Origin: J027 sp034437655
GTDB taxonomy: Bacteria > Chloroflexota > Anaerolineae > Aggregatilineales > J027
Length of the DNA: 64,000 nt
NCBI GenBank assembly: GCA_034437655.1
Contig: DAOTTU010000057.1
Location: forward strand, 47,632-111,631
Direction: 5' to 3'
Positions 8,706 through 17,940 of the stretch are shown here, in pieces. Made by a program: the position numbers and the translations under genes. The notes below the pieces were generated by a model. That model saw only the letters and a program-made list of their open reading frames with translations, did no database searches and was not told the origin of the DNA. Each line of letters starts with the position of its first letter. The stretch's first letter is position 1.

Positions 8706-11700
8706 TTAGTTGCGGACCAGCGTCAGTTCATAATCGCCTGCGCTTTGTCCATAGAACGCACCATAGCGTGTGGCAACAACGGTGTAGGTACCGTCAGCGG
8801 GTAGCTTGAACTGCAAGATCAGCGCGTCGTTGCCGATAGCCTTGATGTTGTCATCGTTAAACGCGATTTCGACACCCTCAGCATTCAGCAAGCTCAAGTA
8901 GGGGTCCAAACCGCCACCCGTCGCAACCATGCTGATCGTCACGATCTCACCAGCCTCACCTGTGAACACATAGCGGTCGTCGAGATTTTCAGCGTTGATT
9001 GTTCCCTGAACCGGCATGTCAGCGCTTAAGACCTGGCCATCGGTGGTGGGCGCAGGAGTCGTATCGGTATCGGTATCATCCGGCGGGGTGGTGTCAGTGT
9101 CAGGAACATCTGGTGCTGCTGCACCTGCAAGGGTCAGCGTCAGGGTGTAATCACCTTCGGTGGAGAAATCGCCGGCATCGTAGCGCGTCGCAATGATGGT
9201 GTAGGTGCCATCAACAGGCAACACGAAGTCAACGATTGCCGCGTCAAAGCTAATTTCTGGGTCGAAGTCATCGCTAAAGGCGACTTCTTGATTGTCAGGC
9301 CCAAGCAAGAGCAACAGTGTGTCGAGTGTATCGGTGGCGGTCATTTCGATGGTTACGGTATCACCGGCCGTACCTGTAAACGTGTAAATATCTTCAACGT
9401 TGTCATCAGTGATGGTGCCCGCTGCGCTGTCGCCATAGCTGAGCGGGGTTGCGTCTGTGAAATCGGTGGCAGAATTGCGCGTCAGGGTCAGCTCATATGT
9501 GCCTGTTGTCTCGCCTTCTGCACCATCGAAGCGTGTCGCGACAATCGTGTGCGTTCCGCCGCCCAGCAAGATGTTGTTGAGCGCCGAATTGAGGTTATCG
9601 CTAAAGAGATCGACATCATCATTCGATGCAATTAGCTCACCAGTGGGGTTATACAACTCAAGCAGGGTATCCAGATCACCAGAGGTGGCCCGCAGCTCGA
9701 TGGATACTGTATCACCAGCTTCAGTTTCAAAGGTATATTCGTCGGCGAAGTTGGCGTTGGTTAATTCGCCTTGCACCGTTTCACCGAAGTTGATAGCGCG
9801 TACTTCGTTCGGGTCTGTTGGTTCATCAACATCAGGTGTATCGGTATCCTCTGGGGGGGCTGAGCCAAAGGTGAGCAACAATACATAGTCGCCTGTACTC
9901 AACCCGCTCTCACCATTGAAGCGTGTCGCCACTACGGTGTAGGTACCGTCGGCAGGCAGTTCCAGCGCCTCAATCAGTGAATCGGTACTGATAAAATCTT
10001 CATCATCGTTTTCGGCCAGAACTGTGCCATCAGGGGTCAACACCTGCAACAGCGGGTCAAGCTCACTGTTGTCTGCACGCAGCTCAATGGTGACGACATC
10101 GCCAGCATCGGCATTGAAGCTAAAGCGCTGTTCGAAATCCTCGTTCGTGATGGTACCTGTTACCGTCTCATCTGCTGCCAGGATTGGCGAATCACCAGTA
10201 TCAACGTTATCAGTATCGGATGGTGTGGTGTCTACGTCGCTGCCTTCAATCAGCGTCAGGGTCAGCGTGAATTCACCTGTCGAAGCACCACTTTCTTCAA
10301 GGAAACGTGTCATGGTGATGGTGTACGTGCCGGCTTGTTCGAGTGTGACAGCTTCAATCGTTGAATTGAGCGTCCCGCCGAAGTCATCATTCCGTGCTAC
10401 TACTTCACCGTCCGGGTCTTCAAGGATAAGCAGGGTATCTAAGGTACCATCTTCAGCGCGCGCGGCTTCAATGGTGACAACATCCCCGGCTTGTGCTTCA
10501 AAAGTGAACGTCTGTGCAAAGTTTTCGTTCGTGATTTCACCCGTAACCGTGTCGCCATAGCTGAGTACAGAATCACCCGTTGTTGCCGGGTCGCCAACAT
10601 CAGAGCCGGGTGTGCCAGCTTCAACCAGTGTCAATGTAAGCTCAAAATCACCGCTGCCAGTGCCATTTTCGCCGCGTAGACGTGTTGCACGGATGGTATA
10701 GGTGCCACTCCCAGAAAGCTCAAACTCGCTGATGGCTGCATCACTGCCGATACCGCCAGGCGCACCCGGCCGCGCAACGATTTCGCCACGTTCGTTGAGC
10801 AAAAACAACGCCGGGGCAAATGTGCCATCGAGGTTGCGCATCTCAATCGTAACAACGTCATCGTTATTGCCCACAAAGCTGTAGAGTACTTCAAACGTCT
10901 CGGCGTTGATGGTGCCAGTTACGGTTTCACTATAGCTGAGTGGCGTCGCGGCAACCGCACCCGGTTCAGGGTCAGGTGGTGTGACACCAGCGGCTGTTAG
11001 CGTCAGGATGAAGTCGCCGCTGGTGCTGCCATCTTCGCCCTGGAAGCGGCTGACAACGACGATGTAGGTGCCCGTTGCTGGCAGTTCCAGGTCAAGGATT
11101 GCAGAATTCAGCGAGCCAAATTCAGCGTCATCGTTTGCTGCAAAGGGTTCACCATCGGGCGTGCGCAGTTCAAGGGTCGTGTCAAGGTCACCAGAGGTTG
11201 CAAACGCCAATAGCGTGATGACATCGCCAGCATTGCCTTCAAAAGTGAATGCCTGCGAAACCGTTTCGTTGTCGATAAAGCCTTCGGCCGTAGCGCCGTA
11301 GCTGATTGGAGTAGCGTCTTCAAGCACCGGAGGCGCGGCGTCTGCGTCCGTGTCAGTATCTGGTGGGGTGGTGGTGTCATCATCCGGTGAGCCTTCTTGC
11401 GCTGCGGAGAACACCATATCAAATGTGCCTGTGCTATCGCCAAAACGCCCGACAATGACTGTGTATTCACCATCTGCGGTTAGCTCAATCCTATCTAAGA
11501 GTGAGTCACGTGTAGTGAAGCTGGCGTCGTCATTGCTGGCAATTTCTTCACCATCAGGCCCAAGCAAGGTTAGCGTCGTGTCCAGATTGCCGCTGGTGGC
11601 GCTGGTGCGTAGTGTGATAACCTCGCCCGCTGTACCTTCGAAGGTGTAGCGTTGTTCGGTGGTTTGCGCATCAATAGTACCCGTCACAAAATCACCGATT

Positions 11701-13210
11701 GCCAGTGGGGTGGCGTCAGTGGTGGGCGTATCGGTGTCGTCGGGTACTGATCCGTCAAACTCGGCAAGGGTCAGCGTCAGGGTGAATTCCCCGGTAGAAA
11801 TACCTTCAGCCTCGAGGAAGCGGGTCATGACGATGGTATAAGTCCCGGTCTGCTGAAGGGTGACGGTTTCAATTGTTGAATTGAGAGTGCCGCCGAAATC
11901 ATCATTGCGGGCGACCTGCTCACCATCGGGGTCATTGAGGATGAGGAGCGTATCCAGCGTGCTATTGTCATCAGCGCGGGCGGCTTCAATGGTAACGATG
12001 TCGCCGGCCTGAGCTTCAAAGGTGAAGGTCTGCGCAAAGTTTTCGTTGGTGATTTCCCCGGTGATAGTATCGCCATAGCTAAGTTCGGTGGCGACATCAG
12101 TGGTGGTGTCTGTATCATCGGGCGCATCCGTTTCCGGTGCAGGGGTGCCGTCGAGTGTGAGGGTATACGGTCCACTCGTAAAGCCGACTTCACCGAGGAA
12201 GCGACTGACGACAATTGTATATGTCCCCTCTGCCGGAAGTGTGACATCTGTCAGGGCAGAATCGGTCGTCGCGACTTCAACATCGTCATTTTCAGCCAAC
12301 AACTCGCCGTCAGGCGCGAGTAAGGTCAGCGTCGTGTCGAGATTGCCTTCATCCGGGTTGGCAATGGCCGTGACGTTGACCACATCACCAGCACCACCTA
12401 CAAATTCAAAGCGCTGCTCAAACTCTTGATTGGTAATTACCCCTTCGACCGTTTGACCATATTCAATCTGCACCGGGTCAGTGCCGCCAGTTTGTTCTGG
12501 TCCAGCGCCACCCGTTTCACTGACGGTCAGTGTGTAAGTGATGGGGCCAGCGCGGGAACTGCTCGACCGGGCGACAAACACGCTATAGGTGCCGCCTTCT
12601 TCAGCAGTGGCTTCGACAGTCAGTTCACCGTTTTCAGTAGTTGTGTAGCGCACCAGACGGGTTGCCCCTTGCCGCACCTGCAAGTTCAGCGTTTCGTCAG
12701 GCAGGTCATGTGTCAGGGTGAAAGTCAGCGTTTGTCCGGCTGCGACGTCCAGCACGTATAGTTCCTGCTGGCGCTCAAAGGTCAACACACCGCTGGAGGA
12801 GGAATCCGTAGTTAGAACCAGCGTATCGTTGGGGCCGGTTGTAGTTGCACCGTCGTCAGGGTCGCTGACAAGAATATTGAAGGAACCCTCACCAAAGCCT
12901 TCATCTTCCAAAAAGCGCGAGACGACCAGCACATAATCACCATCTTCGGGCAGCGTATAGGTCAGCGTGAAGCCGCTAACGGATGCTTCGCTTTCCTCGT
13001 TTTGAACGACAAGTTCACCACTGGGGCTAACAAGGACTGCATAGAGTTCAACATCGCCGCTGGTGTAGGTGACGCGCACCTGAATATTGTCGTTTGCTTC
13101 ACCGCTGAATGTGTAGTCGCGGCGGAAGTTGTCGTCATCAATAACGCCGGGAGCCTGTTGCCCAAGCGGGGCTTCGGTTGCGTTGGCCGCGTCGATAGGT
13201 TGCAGCAATT
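8706..13210 (-). repeat. Twelve degenerate tandem PPC-domain repeats
   Basis: In-frame protein-level repeats of roughly 350-420 bases each, within the giant secreted gene. Repeats 4 (about 11,770-12,090) and 8 (about 10,250-10,570) are nearly identical in protein (both contain GEITNENFAQTFTFEAQAGD) yet differ at many third codon positions. The other units are only moderately similar. Confidence 0.8.
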
Positions 13211-13907
13211 CAACAAGATCAACGTCATAGTTGGACCCATCAAACGACCCGGCGCGGGGAGCAGCCGCCACTGCATTGAAGAAATCCATCACACTATCGG
13301 TCACAATGCCACCATGCGCTGCAATCACTGTGCCGTCAGTGTCAATCAAAACCGTGGTGGGTAGCACACGATTGCCAAGTCCGTTAGAGAAGCGATCACC
13401 CGCATCATACAGGGCGTTGATGTTGGGGTCTTGTCCATTCAAAAAACGGATTGCAGCGGATTTTGTGGTGTCCGCGGCATTGACGAACCACAGGTTAAAG
13501 TTCAGGTCTTCCTGCTGTGCATATTCTGTCAGGAAGGGAAATTCAAAGACACACGGCCCGCACCACGATGCCCAGATATTCACCAGAATGGGCTTGTCCA
13601 GATCGGAAAGCGTGTATTCTGTGTTTTCGTCGTAAATATCTTCGACGCGCCAGTTTTCATACTGCCACCCGACTGGGACGCCGGACGAGTCCAGCCCTTG
13701 CACACCGAGGTCGCCGCCGATCCAGTTGGTTGAACGCCCGGAACGGAAGTTTTGAATGTGGACTGCTTCTGCAAGTGCTTCAATCGTCGCAGTGGGGTCA
13801 TCCTGAGCGGCAACAGGTTGCGAGGGCGATGGGGGGGCAACCCAAACCGCCAGCAGCGCAAGTGCTAACAGTAAAATAAACGCTTTTACAGGTCTATGAA
13901 AATGCAT
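8706..13907 (-). CDS. Giant secreted thioredoxin-like protein with twelve PPC repeats
   Basis: About 1,733 residues. A signal peptide (hydrophobic core AFILLLALALLAVWVA) is followed by a TlpA/ResA-like thioredoxin domain with the redox motif WASWCGPC and a later LPTTVLIDTDG segment holding the cis-Pro. The rest is twelve tandem domains of 110-140 residues of the bacterial pre-peptidase C-terminal type. Their recurring core is Y-G-x-T-x-x-G-x-I, then YTFxGxAGDxVTI, LDTxLxLxxPDGE, NDD, and GTYTIVxTRF. Thr/Asp/Pro-rich linkers join many of them. The protein is acidic and must act outside the cell, perhaps as a surface adhesive scaffold carrying a thiol-disulfide enzyme. ATG at 13907 (GGAG upstream) is preferred to an upstream start that would bury the signal peptide. 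Confidence 0.85.
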   Translation of the reverse strand: MHFHRPVKAFILLLALALLAVWVAPPSPSQPVAAQDDPTATIEALAEAVHIQNFRSGRSTNWIGGDLGVQGLDSSGVPVGWQYENWRVEDIYDENTEYTLSDLDKPILVNIWASWCGPCVFEFPFLTEYAQQEDLNFNLWFVNAADTTKSAAIRFLNGQDPNINALYDAGDRFSNGLGNRVLPTTVLIDTDGTVIAAHGGIVTDSVMDFFNAVAAAPRAGSFDGSNYDVDLVELLQPIDAANATEAPLGQQAPGVIDDDNFRRDYTFSGEANDNIQVRVTYTSGDVELYAVLVSPSGELVVQNEESEASVSGFTLTYTLPEDGDYVLVVSRFLEDEGFGEGSFNILVSDPDDGATTTGPNDTLVLTTDSSSSGVLTFERQQELYVLDVAAGQTLTFTLTHDLPDETLNLQVRQGATRLVRYTTTENGELTVEATAEEGGTYSVFVARSSSSRAGPITYTLTVSETGGAGPEQTGGTDPVQIEYGQTVEGVITNQEFEQRFEFVGGAGDVVNVTAIANPDEGNLDTTLTLLAPDGELLAENDDVEVATTDSALTDVTLPAEGTYTIVVSRFLGEVGFTSGPYTLTLDGTPAPETDAPDDTDTTTDVATELSYGDTITGEITNENFAQTFTFEAQAGDIVTIEAARADDNSTLDTLLILNDPDGEQVARNDDFGGTLNSTIETVTLQQTGTYTIVMTRFLEAEGISTGEFTLTLTLAEFDGSVPDDTDTPTTDATPLAIGDFVTGTIDAQTTEQRYTFEGTAGEVITLRTSATSGNLDTTLTLLGPDGEEIASNDDASFTTRDSLLDRIELTADGEYTVIVGRFGDSTGTFDMVFSAAQEGSPDDDTTTPPDTDTDADAAPPVLEDATPISYGATAEGFIDNETVSQAFTFEGNAGDVITLLAFATSGDLDTTLELRTPDGEPFAANDDAEFGSLNSAILDLELPATGTYIVVVSRFQGEDGSTSGDFILTLTAAGVTPPDPEPGAVAATPLSYSETVTGTINAETFEVLYSFVGNNDDVVTIEMRNLDGTFAPALFLLNERGEIVARPGAPGGIGSDAAISEFELSGSGTYTIRATRLRGENGTGSGDFELTLTLVEAGTPGSDVGDPATTGDSVLSYGDTVTGEITNENFAQTFTFEAQAGDVVTIEAARAEDGTLDTLLILEDPDGEVVARNDDFGGTLNSTIEAVTLEQAGTYTITMTRFLEESGASTGEFTLTLTLIEGSDVDTTPSDTDNVDTGDSPILAADETVTGTITNEDFEQRFSFNADAGDVVTIELRADNSELDPLLQVLTPDGTVLAENDDEDFISTDSLIEALELPADGTYTVVATRFNGESGLSTGDYVLLLTFGSAPPEDTDTPDVDEPTDPNEVRAINFGETVQGELTNANFADEYTFETEAGDTVSIELRATSGDLDTLLELYNPTGELIASNDDVDLFSDNLNSALNNILLGGGTHTIVATRFDGAEGETTGTYELTLTRNSATDFTDATPLSYGDSAAGTITDDNVEDIYTFTGTAGDTVTIEMTATDTLDTLLLLLGPDNQEVAFSDDFDPEISFDAAIVDFVLPVDGTYTIIATRYDAGDFSTEGDYTLTLTLAGAAAPDVPDTDTTPPDDTDTDTTPAPTTDGQVLSADMPVQGTINAENLDDRYVFTGEAGEIVTISMVATGGGLDPYLSLLNAEGVEIAFNDDNIKAIGNDALILQFKLPADGTYTVVATRYGAFYGQSAGDYELTLVRN

Positions 13908-13972
13908 ATTCGTGCTGCTCCGGCAAATTATTAGAAATCTAGCTAGTAGTTTAGCACAAAAGCCACATGACC

Positions 13973-14000
13973 AAAAACCACTGCACAGGTTGTACAGTGG
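13973..14000 (-). terminator. Rho-independent terminator of the 2-oxoacid dehydrogenase operon
   Basis: Read on the minus strand: a 10-bp stem CCACTGTACA / TGTGCAGTGG with one G-U pair and a 3-base loop, followed at once by TTTTT. It sits about 40 bases beyond the E2 stop codon and before the giant PPC gene. Confidence 0.85.
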
Positions 14001-14038
14001 CTTCATGGCTTGCTCATCAAATCAGGGAAAACCGTATG

Positions 14039-15457
14039 TTATTCGGTCGGCCAGGCTTCGAGCGTTTGCTTGAGCGTGACCAGCCAACCGTCGGCTGTTG
14101 CACCGTCGGCAATGCGGTGGTCAAAGGTCAGGGTTGCATAACAACAGGGGCGAATTGCAATGGCGTCGTCGATGACCTTCACCCGCTTTTCAATCATGCC
14201 TACACCGAGAATAGCGGCTTGTGGCTGGTTGATGATCGGTGTGGCCAGCAAACTCCCGGACACTCCATGATTGGTCAGGCTGATGGTACCACCCTGCACC
14301 TCGTCTGGCTTCAATTGTTTGTTGCGGGCACGGTGGGCAAGGTCATTGACCCGTTGCGCAATACCCAGCAGATTAAGCTGATCCGCATTGTGAATCACGG
14401 GCACGATAAGCCCATCGTCAATGGCAACCGCCATCCCCACATTAACCGCATGATGAAGGTAAATACCCTCGTCAGTCCACTGACTGTTCAGCAGCGGGTG
14501 GTGTTGGCTTGCTGTGACCATCGCAGCGACCAAATATGCTGTAAATGTGAGACTCACCCCACGTTTTGCGAACTCTGCTTTGTAAGTGCTGCGGTGGGTG
14601 GCGACCTTGCTCATATCAATCTCAACCAGCGTGGTTACATGCGGGCTGGTTTGCAGCTTGGAGCGTACCATGTGGTCAGCAATAGCTTGCCGCATCCGTG
14701 AGAGTTCAACGGTTTCGCCGGGGCTACCCTGCGCAATCGGTTCGGCTGGCATTGCACGCGGTGGGGGCGACGAGCGTTGTTGCTGAGGACGTGGTTGCGG
14801 CTTTGTTGCGCGCTTGGGCTGCGCTGGTGGCGGTGATGACATCGGCGTCGGGGTGCCTGGCTGCTGGAAATCACCTGTTGGCTTGAACAGATCACCATCG
14901 CCGGGGCGTTCCCACGGTGGGGTGTCATCTTCAATAGCCGTCTGAGGTGCAGTTTGTTGTTCCAGAAACGCTTCAACGTCCTTTTTCGTGACACGTCCAC
15001 CGCGCCCGGTGCCGTCAATTTGCGTCAGATCCAAATTGTGTTCGGCGGCCATACGCGCCACAACCGGGCTGATACGTGTACCGGGTTGGCGTTGCTGCGC
15101 GCTGCTGCCGTTGCCGGAACTTGAGGTAACCGGCCCGGCTCCGACAGGTTGCGGGGTGGCTGGTGGGGATGTTGTGGCCTGTGTCCCGCTGCTATCATCA
15201 ACACCGGGGATATCGTCCCCCGGTTCGCCAATAACGGCGAGCATAGTGCCCGCTTCAACAGTTTCCCCTTCTGCAACGTAAATGTGCAGCAGGGTTCCAG
15301 TGGCGGGGGCAGAGACTTCAGTATCGACCTTATCCGTGCTGACTTCTAGCAGGGCATCATATTCTTGAACGGTGTCACCGACGTTGCACAACCAATGGCT
15401 GACCGTCCCTTCAACGACGGATTCACCCAGTTGTGGCATGACGACTTTGGTAATCAA
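14039..15457 (-). CDS. bkdB: 2-oxoacid dehydrogenase E2, dihydrolipoyl acyltransferase
   Basis: Core acyltransferase of a 2-oxoacid dehydrogenase complex. There is one lipoyl domain (residues 1-80) with lipoyl-lysine K43 in STDKVDTE, a Pro/Gln/Ser-rich linker, and an E1/E3-binding domain near residues 130-168 (ISPVVARMAAEHNLDL, GTGRGGRVTKKDV). After a second Pro-rich linker comes the catalytic domain, ending in TFDHRIADGA, the H-x-x-x-D-G active-site motif. A TTG start is supported by GGAG 8 bases upstream and by the lipoyl domain beginning there. It is third in an E1alpha-E1beta-E2 operon. No E3 is present, so a shared lipoamide dehydrogenase elsewhere must serve it. Confidence 0.88.
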   Translation of the reverse strand: MITKVVMPQLGESVVEGTVSHWLCNVGDTVQEYDALLEVSTDKVDTEVSAPATGTLLHIYVAEGETVEAGTMLAVIGEPGDDIPGVDDSSGTQATTSPPATPQPVGAGPVTSSSGNGSSAQQRQPGTRISPVVARMAAEHNLDLTQIDGTGRGGRVTKKDVEAFLEQQTAPQTAIEDDTPPWERPGDGDLFKPTGDFQQPGTPTPMSSPPPAQPKRATKPQPRPQQQRSSPPPRAMPAEPIAQGSPGETVELSRMRQAIADHMVRSKLQTSPHVTTLVEIDMSKVATHRSTYKAEFAKRGVSLTFTAYLVAAMVTASQHHPLLNSQWTDEGIYLHHAVNVGMAVAIDDGLIVPVIHNADQLNLLGIAQRVNDLAHRARNKQLKPDEVQGGTISLTNHGVSGSLLATPIINQPQAAILGVGMIEKRVKVIDDAIAIRPCCYATLTFDHRIADGATADGWLVTLKQTLEAWPTE

Positions 15458-15478
15458 GTTCTTTTCTCCAGAATTACT

Positions 15479-16465
15479 CTAATATTCGGCCAGGTCACGA
15501 ATGGCATCAGCGATACTCTGCGGCGAGGGCATGAACGTCTCCTGTACCGGGTGGCTGTAGGGCACGCCCGGCACATCTGGGCCAGCCAGGCGATGAATTG
15601 GCGCGTCCATATACTCGAAGCCATCCCCAGAAAGGATGGCTGCAATTTCTGCACCATAGCCCATTGTGAGGTTGTCTTCGTGTACGATGAGTGCTTTACC
15701 CGTCTTTTTGAACGGTTCCAGGATGCCTTCACGGTCAACGGGGAGCAGGGTACGAACGTCTACGATTTCGGTTGAAATACCGTCCTGCTGTTCGACCATT
15801 TCGGCGGCTTGCATTGCGTAATGTGCCATCATCCCATAGGCATAGACGGTCACGTCGTCACCGGGTTTGCGGATATTGACGGGGCCGATGGGCACAAGAT
15901 AATCATCGTCGGGAATGTCACCTTTGATAGCGCGGTAGCCTTTTTTCGGCTCAAAGAACATGACCGGGTTGGGGTCGCGCACGGCACTTTTGAGCAGCCC
16001 TTTGGCGTCGTAGGGCGTGCTGGGGATGACAATTTTCAAGCCCGGCACATGGGCGAACAGCGCTTCGACGCTCTGGCTGTGGTACAACCCACCGCTGATG
16101 CCGCCACCATAGGGCGCACGGATGACCATCGGCACCGGCCAAGCACCATTACTGCGGTAATACATCTTGGCCGCTTCGTTGATAATCTGGTTCATGGCGG
16201 GGTGAATGAAGTCTGCAAATTGAATTTCGCAAATCGGCCGCAAATCACCCATTGCCGCGCCAATGCCCACCGCAACGATACTCAGTTCGGCCAGCGGGCT
16301 GTCTACAACACGATGTCCGCCATATTTATCATAGAGTCCCATCGTCGCACGGAACACACCTCCACGCGGCCCAACGTCCTCACCAGTAATGAAGACACGG
16401 GGGTCACGTTGCATTTCTTCGTCCATCGCTTCACGGACGGCATCAATCAAAGTTACGTTGCGCAT
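15479..16465 (-). CDS. bkdAB: 2-oxoacid dehydrogenase E1 component, beta subunit
   Basis: Beta subunit of the thiamine-diphosphate-dependent E1 heterotetramer. The 328 residues show the family landmarks GEDVGPRGGVFRAT, DSPLAELSIVAVGIGAAMG, the FADFIHPAMNQIINEAAKM segment, YHSQSVEALFAHVPGLK, and the C-terminal VHEDNLTMGYGAEIAA. The MYYRSNGAW and YHSQS features are more like branched-chain 2-oxoacid dehydrogenases than pyruvate dehydrogenases. A GGAGG ribosome site lies inside the end of the alpha-subunit gene, four bases upstream, giving coupled translation. Confidence 0.88.
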   Translation of the reverse strand: MRNVTLIDAVREAMDEEMQRDPRVFITGEDVGPRGGVFRATMGLYDKYGGHRVVDSPLAELSIVAVGIGAAMGDLRPICEIQFADFIHPAMNQIINEAAKMYYRSNGAWPVPMVIRAPYGGGISGGLYHSQSVEALFAHVPGLKIVIPSTPYDAKGLLKSAVRDPNPVMFFEPKKGYRAIKGDIPDDDYLVPIGPVNIRKPGDDVTVYAYGMMAHYAMQAAEMVEQQDGISTEIVDVRTLLPVDREGILEPFKKTGKALIVHEDNLTMGYGAEIAAILSGDGFEYMDAPIHRLAGPDVPGVPYSHPVQETFMPSPQSIADAIRDLAEY

Positions 16466-16469
16466 CTAA

Positions 16470-17546
16470 TTACGCCTCCGGGGGTGCATAAACGCTGGTG
16501 GGGTCAAGGTGGGGGCCGGGCTCAGGATAGGGTGCATCTTCAGTAAATTTCTGAGCATCGTCAATCATTTTACGGGCTTTGCCTTCGTAGTCATTTACCA
16601 TGTCCTGGGTCAAAATCCCACGTGACAGCAACTGTTGCTGAAAGCGGTTGATGGGGTCTTTTTCTTTCCATACTTCGACTTCTTCGCGTGAGCGATAGCT
16701 GCGGTCATCATCGTCGGAAGAATGGGGGACCGGGCGATAGGTCTTAGCTTCAACAAGCGTAGCCCCTTCACCGTTGTAGGCACGGTCACGGGCAAAAACC
16801 ATCGCGTCATAGCTGGCGAGGATGTCGTTACCGTCGACGATCACACCTGTCACACCATAGGCGGCGGCGCGGTCGGCCACGTGCGCCACAGCCATTTGTT
16901 GTTCCATCGGGACGGAGATGGCGTAAATGTTATTTTCAACAAGACACACGAACGGCAGGTCATGCACCCCAGCCCAGTTCATGCCTTCGTGCCATTCACC
17001 CTGGCTGGTCGAACCTTCACCGAGACTGGTTAATGCCAGGCGGGGCATGGTATTATCATCGGCCTCTTGGAGGCCCTGCGCCAGACGATATTTAATAGCA
17101 AAGGCGAGCCCGGCTGCTTGTGGCACCTGCGTTGCAACAGGGGACGACATGGAGATGATGTTGTGTGGCTTCGAACTCCAGTGCGATGGCATTTGACGTG
17201 CGCCAGAACTCAACTCGTCGGCTTTACCAAACAGGCTCATCATAAAATCTTTTGGGGTAATGCCGATGGCAAGGCACATCGCAAGGTCGCGGTAATAGGG
17301 GTGAACGTAGTCAACGCCTCGATTAATGGCAAAAGCGGCCGCGACCTGGCAGGCTTCATGCCCCATCCCTGAGATGTGAAACGGAATGCGCCCTTGCCGA
17401 TGCAAAATCCAGCTTCGTTCGTCCAGTCGGCGGCTAAGCAGCATCACCCAATACATTTCTAGCAGGGCGTCGTCGCTCAGGCTGTCCGACGGGCGAGGCT
17501 CGCTCGACGTGGCGATTTGCGTCATATCCAACGGGGTATCTGACAT
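16470..17546 (-). CDS. bkdAA: 2-oxoacid dehydrogenase E1 component, alpha subunit (branched-chain type)
   Basis: Thiamine-diphosphate-binding alpha subunit. The cofactor motif spans GEGSTSQGEWHEGMNWAG to the VENNIYAIS segment, with the HYRDLAMCLA-like region before it (YVHPYYRDLA). The loop PHSSDDDDRSYR matches the branched-chain form, which has HSTSDDSxxYR, rather than the pyruvate form. That is the main reason for the bkd naming, but acetoin or broad-specificity complexes cannot be ruled out. ATG at 17546 has GGGAG about 11 bases upstream. First gene of the three-gene operon that probably oxidises the keto acids of Val, Leu and Ile to acyl-CoA. Confidence 0.85.
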   Translation of the reverse strand: MSDTPLDMTQIATSSEPRPSDSLSDDALLEMYWVMLLSRRLDERSWILHRQGRIPFHISGMGHEACQVAAAFAINRGVDYVHPYYRDLAMCLAIGITPKDFMMSLFGKADELSSGARQMPSHWSSKPHNIISMSSPVATQVPQAAGLAFAIKYRLAQGLQEADDNTMPRLALTSLGEGSTSQGEWHEGMNWAGVHDLPFVCLVENNIYAISVPMEQQMAVAHVADRAAAYGVTGVIVDGNDILASYDAMVFARDRAYNGEGATLVEAKTYRPVPHSSDDDDRSYRSREEVEVWKEKDPINRFQQQLLSRGILTQDMVNDYEGKARKMIDDAQKFTEDAPYPEPGPHLDPTSVYAPPEA

Positions 17547-17940
17547 CTAGTTTATGCTCCCGGCTTGTCTTATACAGCGGAATAATGTCGATGGTGGCCT
17601 GATAGTTTTGTGCTGGTGGCGAATATGAATATAAAGTGTATTGATGGCGAAGACTGTGATCGTTTATCGCAATGTAATCAGGCTGGTTACGACTGTAGTG
17701 CAAACTCGTTATAGGGATTTTAGCGTCATGCTTAAAGTTATACAAGTCTGAGGGCATTGTTACGAAAGAAAACTAAAGGGATAGAAAGTGCATGCTAAAG
17801 TTTTGCCATAGACTTGAATAACCTGTACAGCAGTGGCAAGGCGTTGCTTGACAATGCTATGCTGGCTTTCGTACGATCTTCCTGGAGAAAATAAGAAAAT
17901 ATTGGTATCGGTTGAGTTATAAACCTATGAGGACTTATCC
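17547..17940 (-). other. Divergent intergenic region, 394 bp
   Basis: Non-coding gap between the oxoacid dehydrogenase operon and the L,D-transpeptidase gene. The rightward half holds the promoter at 17848-17877. I could not find a convincing promoter for the leftward operon, nor any strong hairpin or small gene. Confidence 0.5.
17848..17877 (+). promoter_or_regulatory. Sigma70-type promoter for the L,D-transpeptidase gene
   Basis: Consensus -35 TTGACA (17848-17853), 18-base spacer, -10 TACGAT (17872-17877). The predicted start of transcription is about 55 bases before the ATG. Confidence 0.65.

Noticed and set aside
13967..14701. 244-codon plus-strand frame opposite the E2 gene
   Set aside because: Antisense to the catalytic domain of E2 and running through its terminator; no family features.
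15809..16546. 245-codon plus-strand frame opposite E1beta
   Set aside because: Antisense shadow of a well-supported enzyme gene; His-rich composition reflects the complement.
17434..17757. Minus-strand frame across the start of E1alpha
   Set aside because: It overlaps the E1alpha gene in another frame and shows no protein-like pattern; the start of E1alpha has its own ribosome site.
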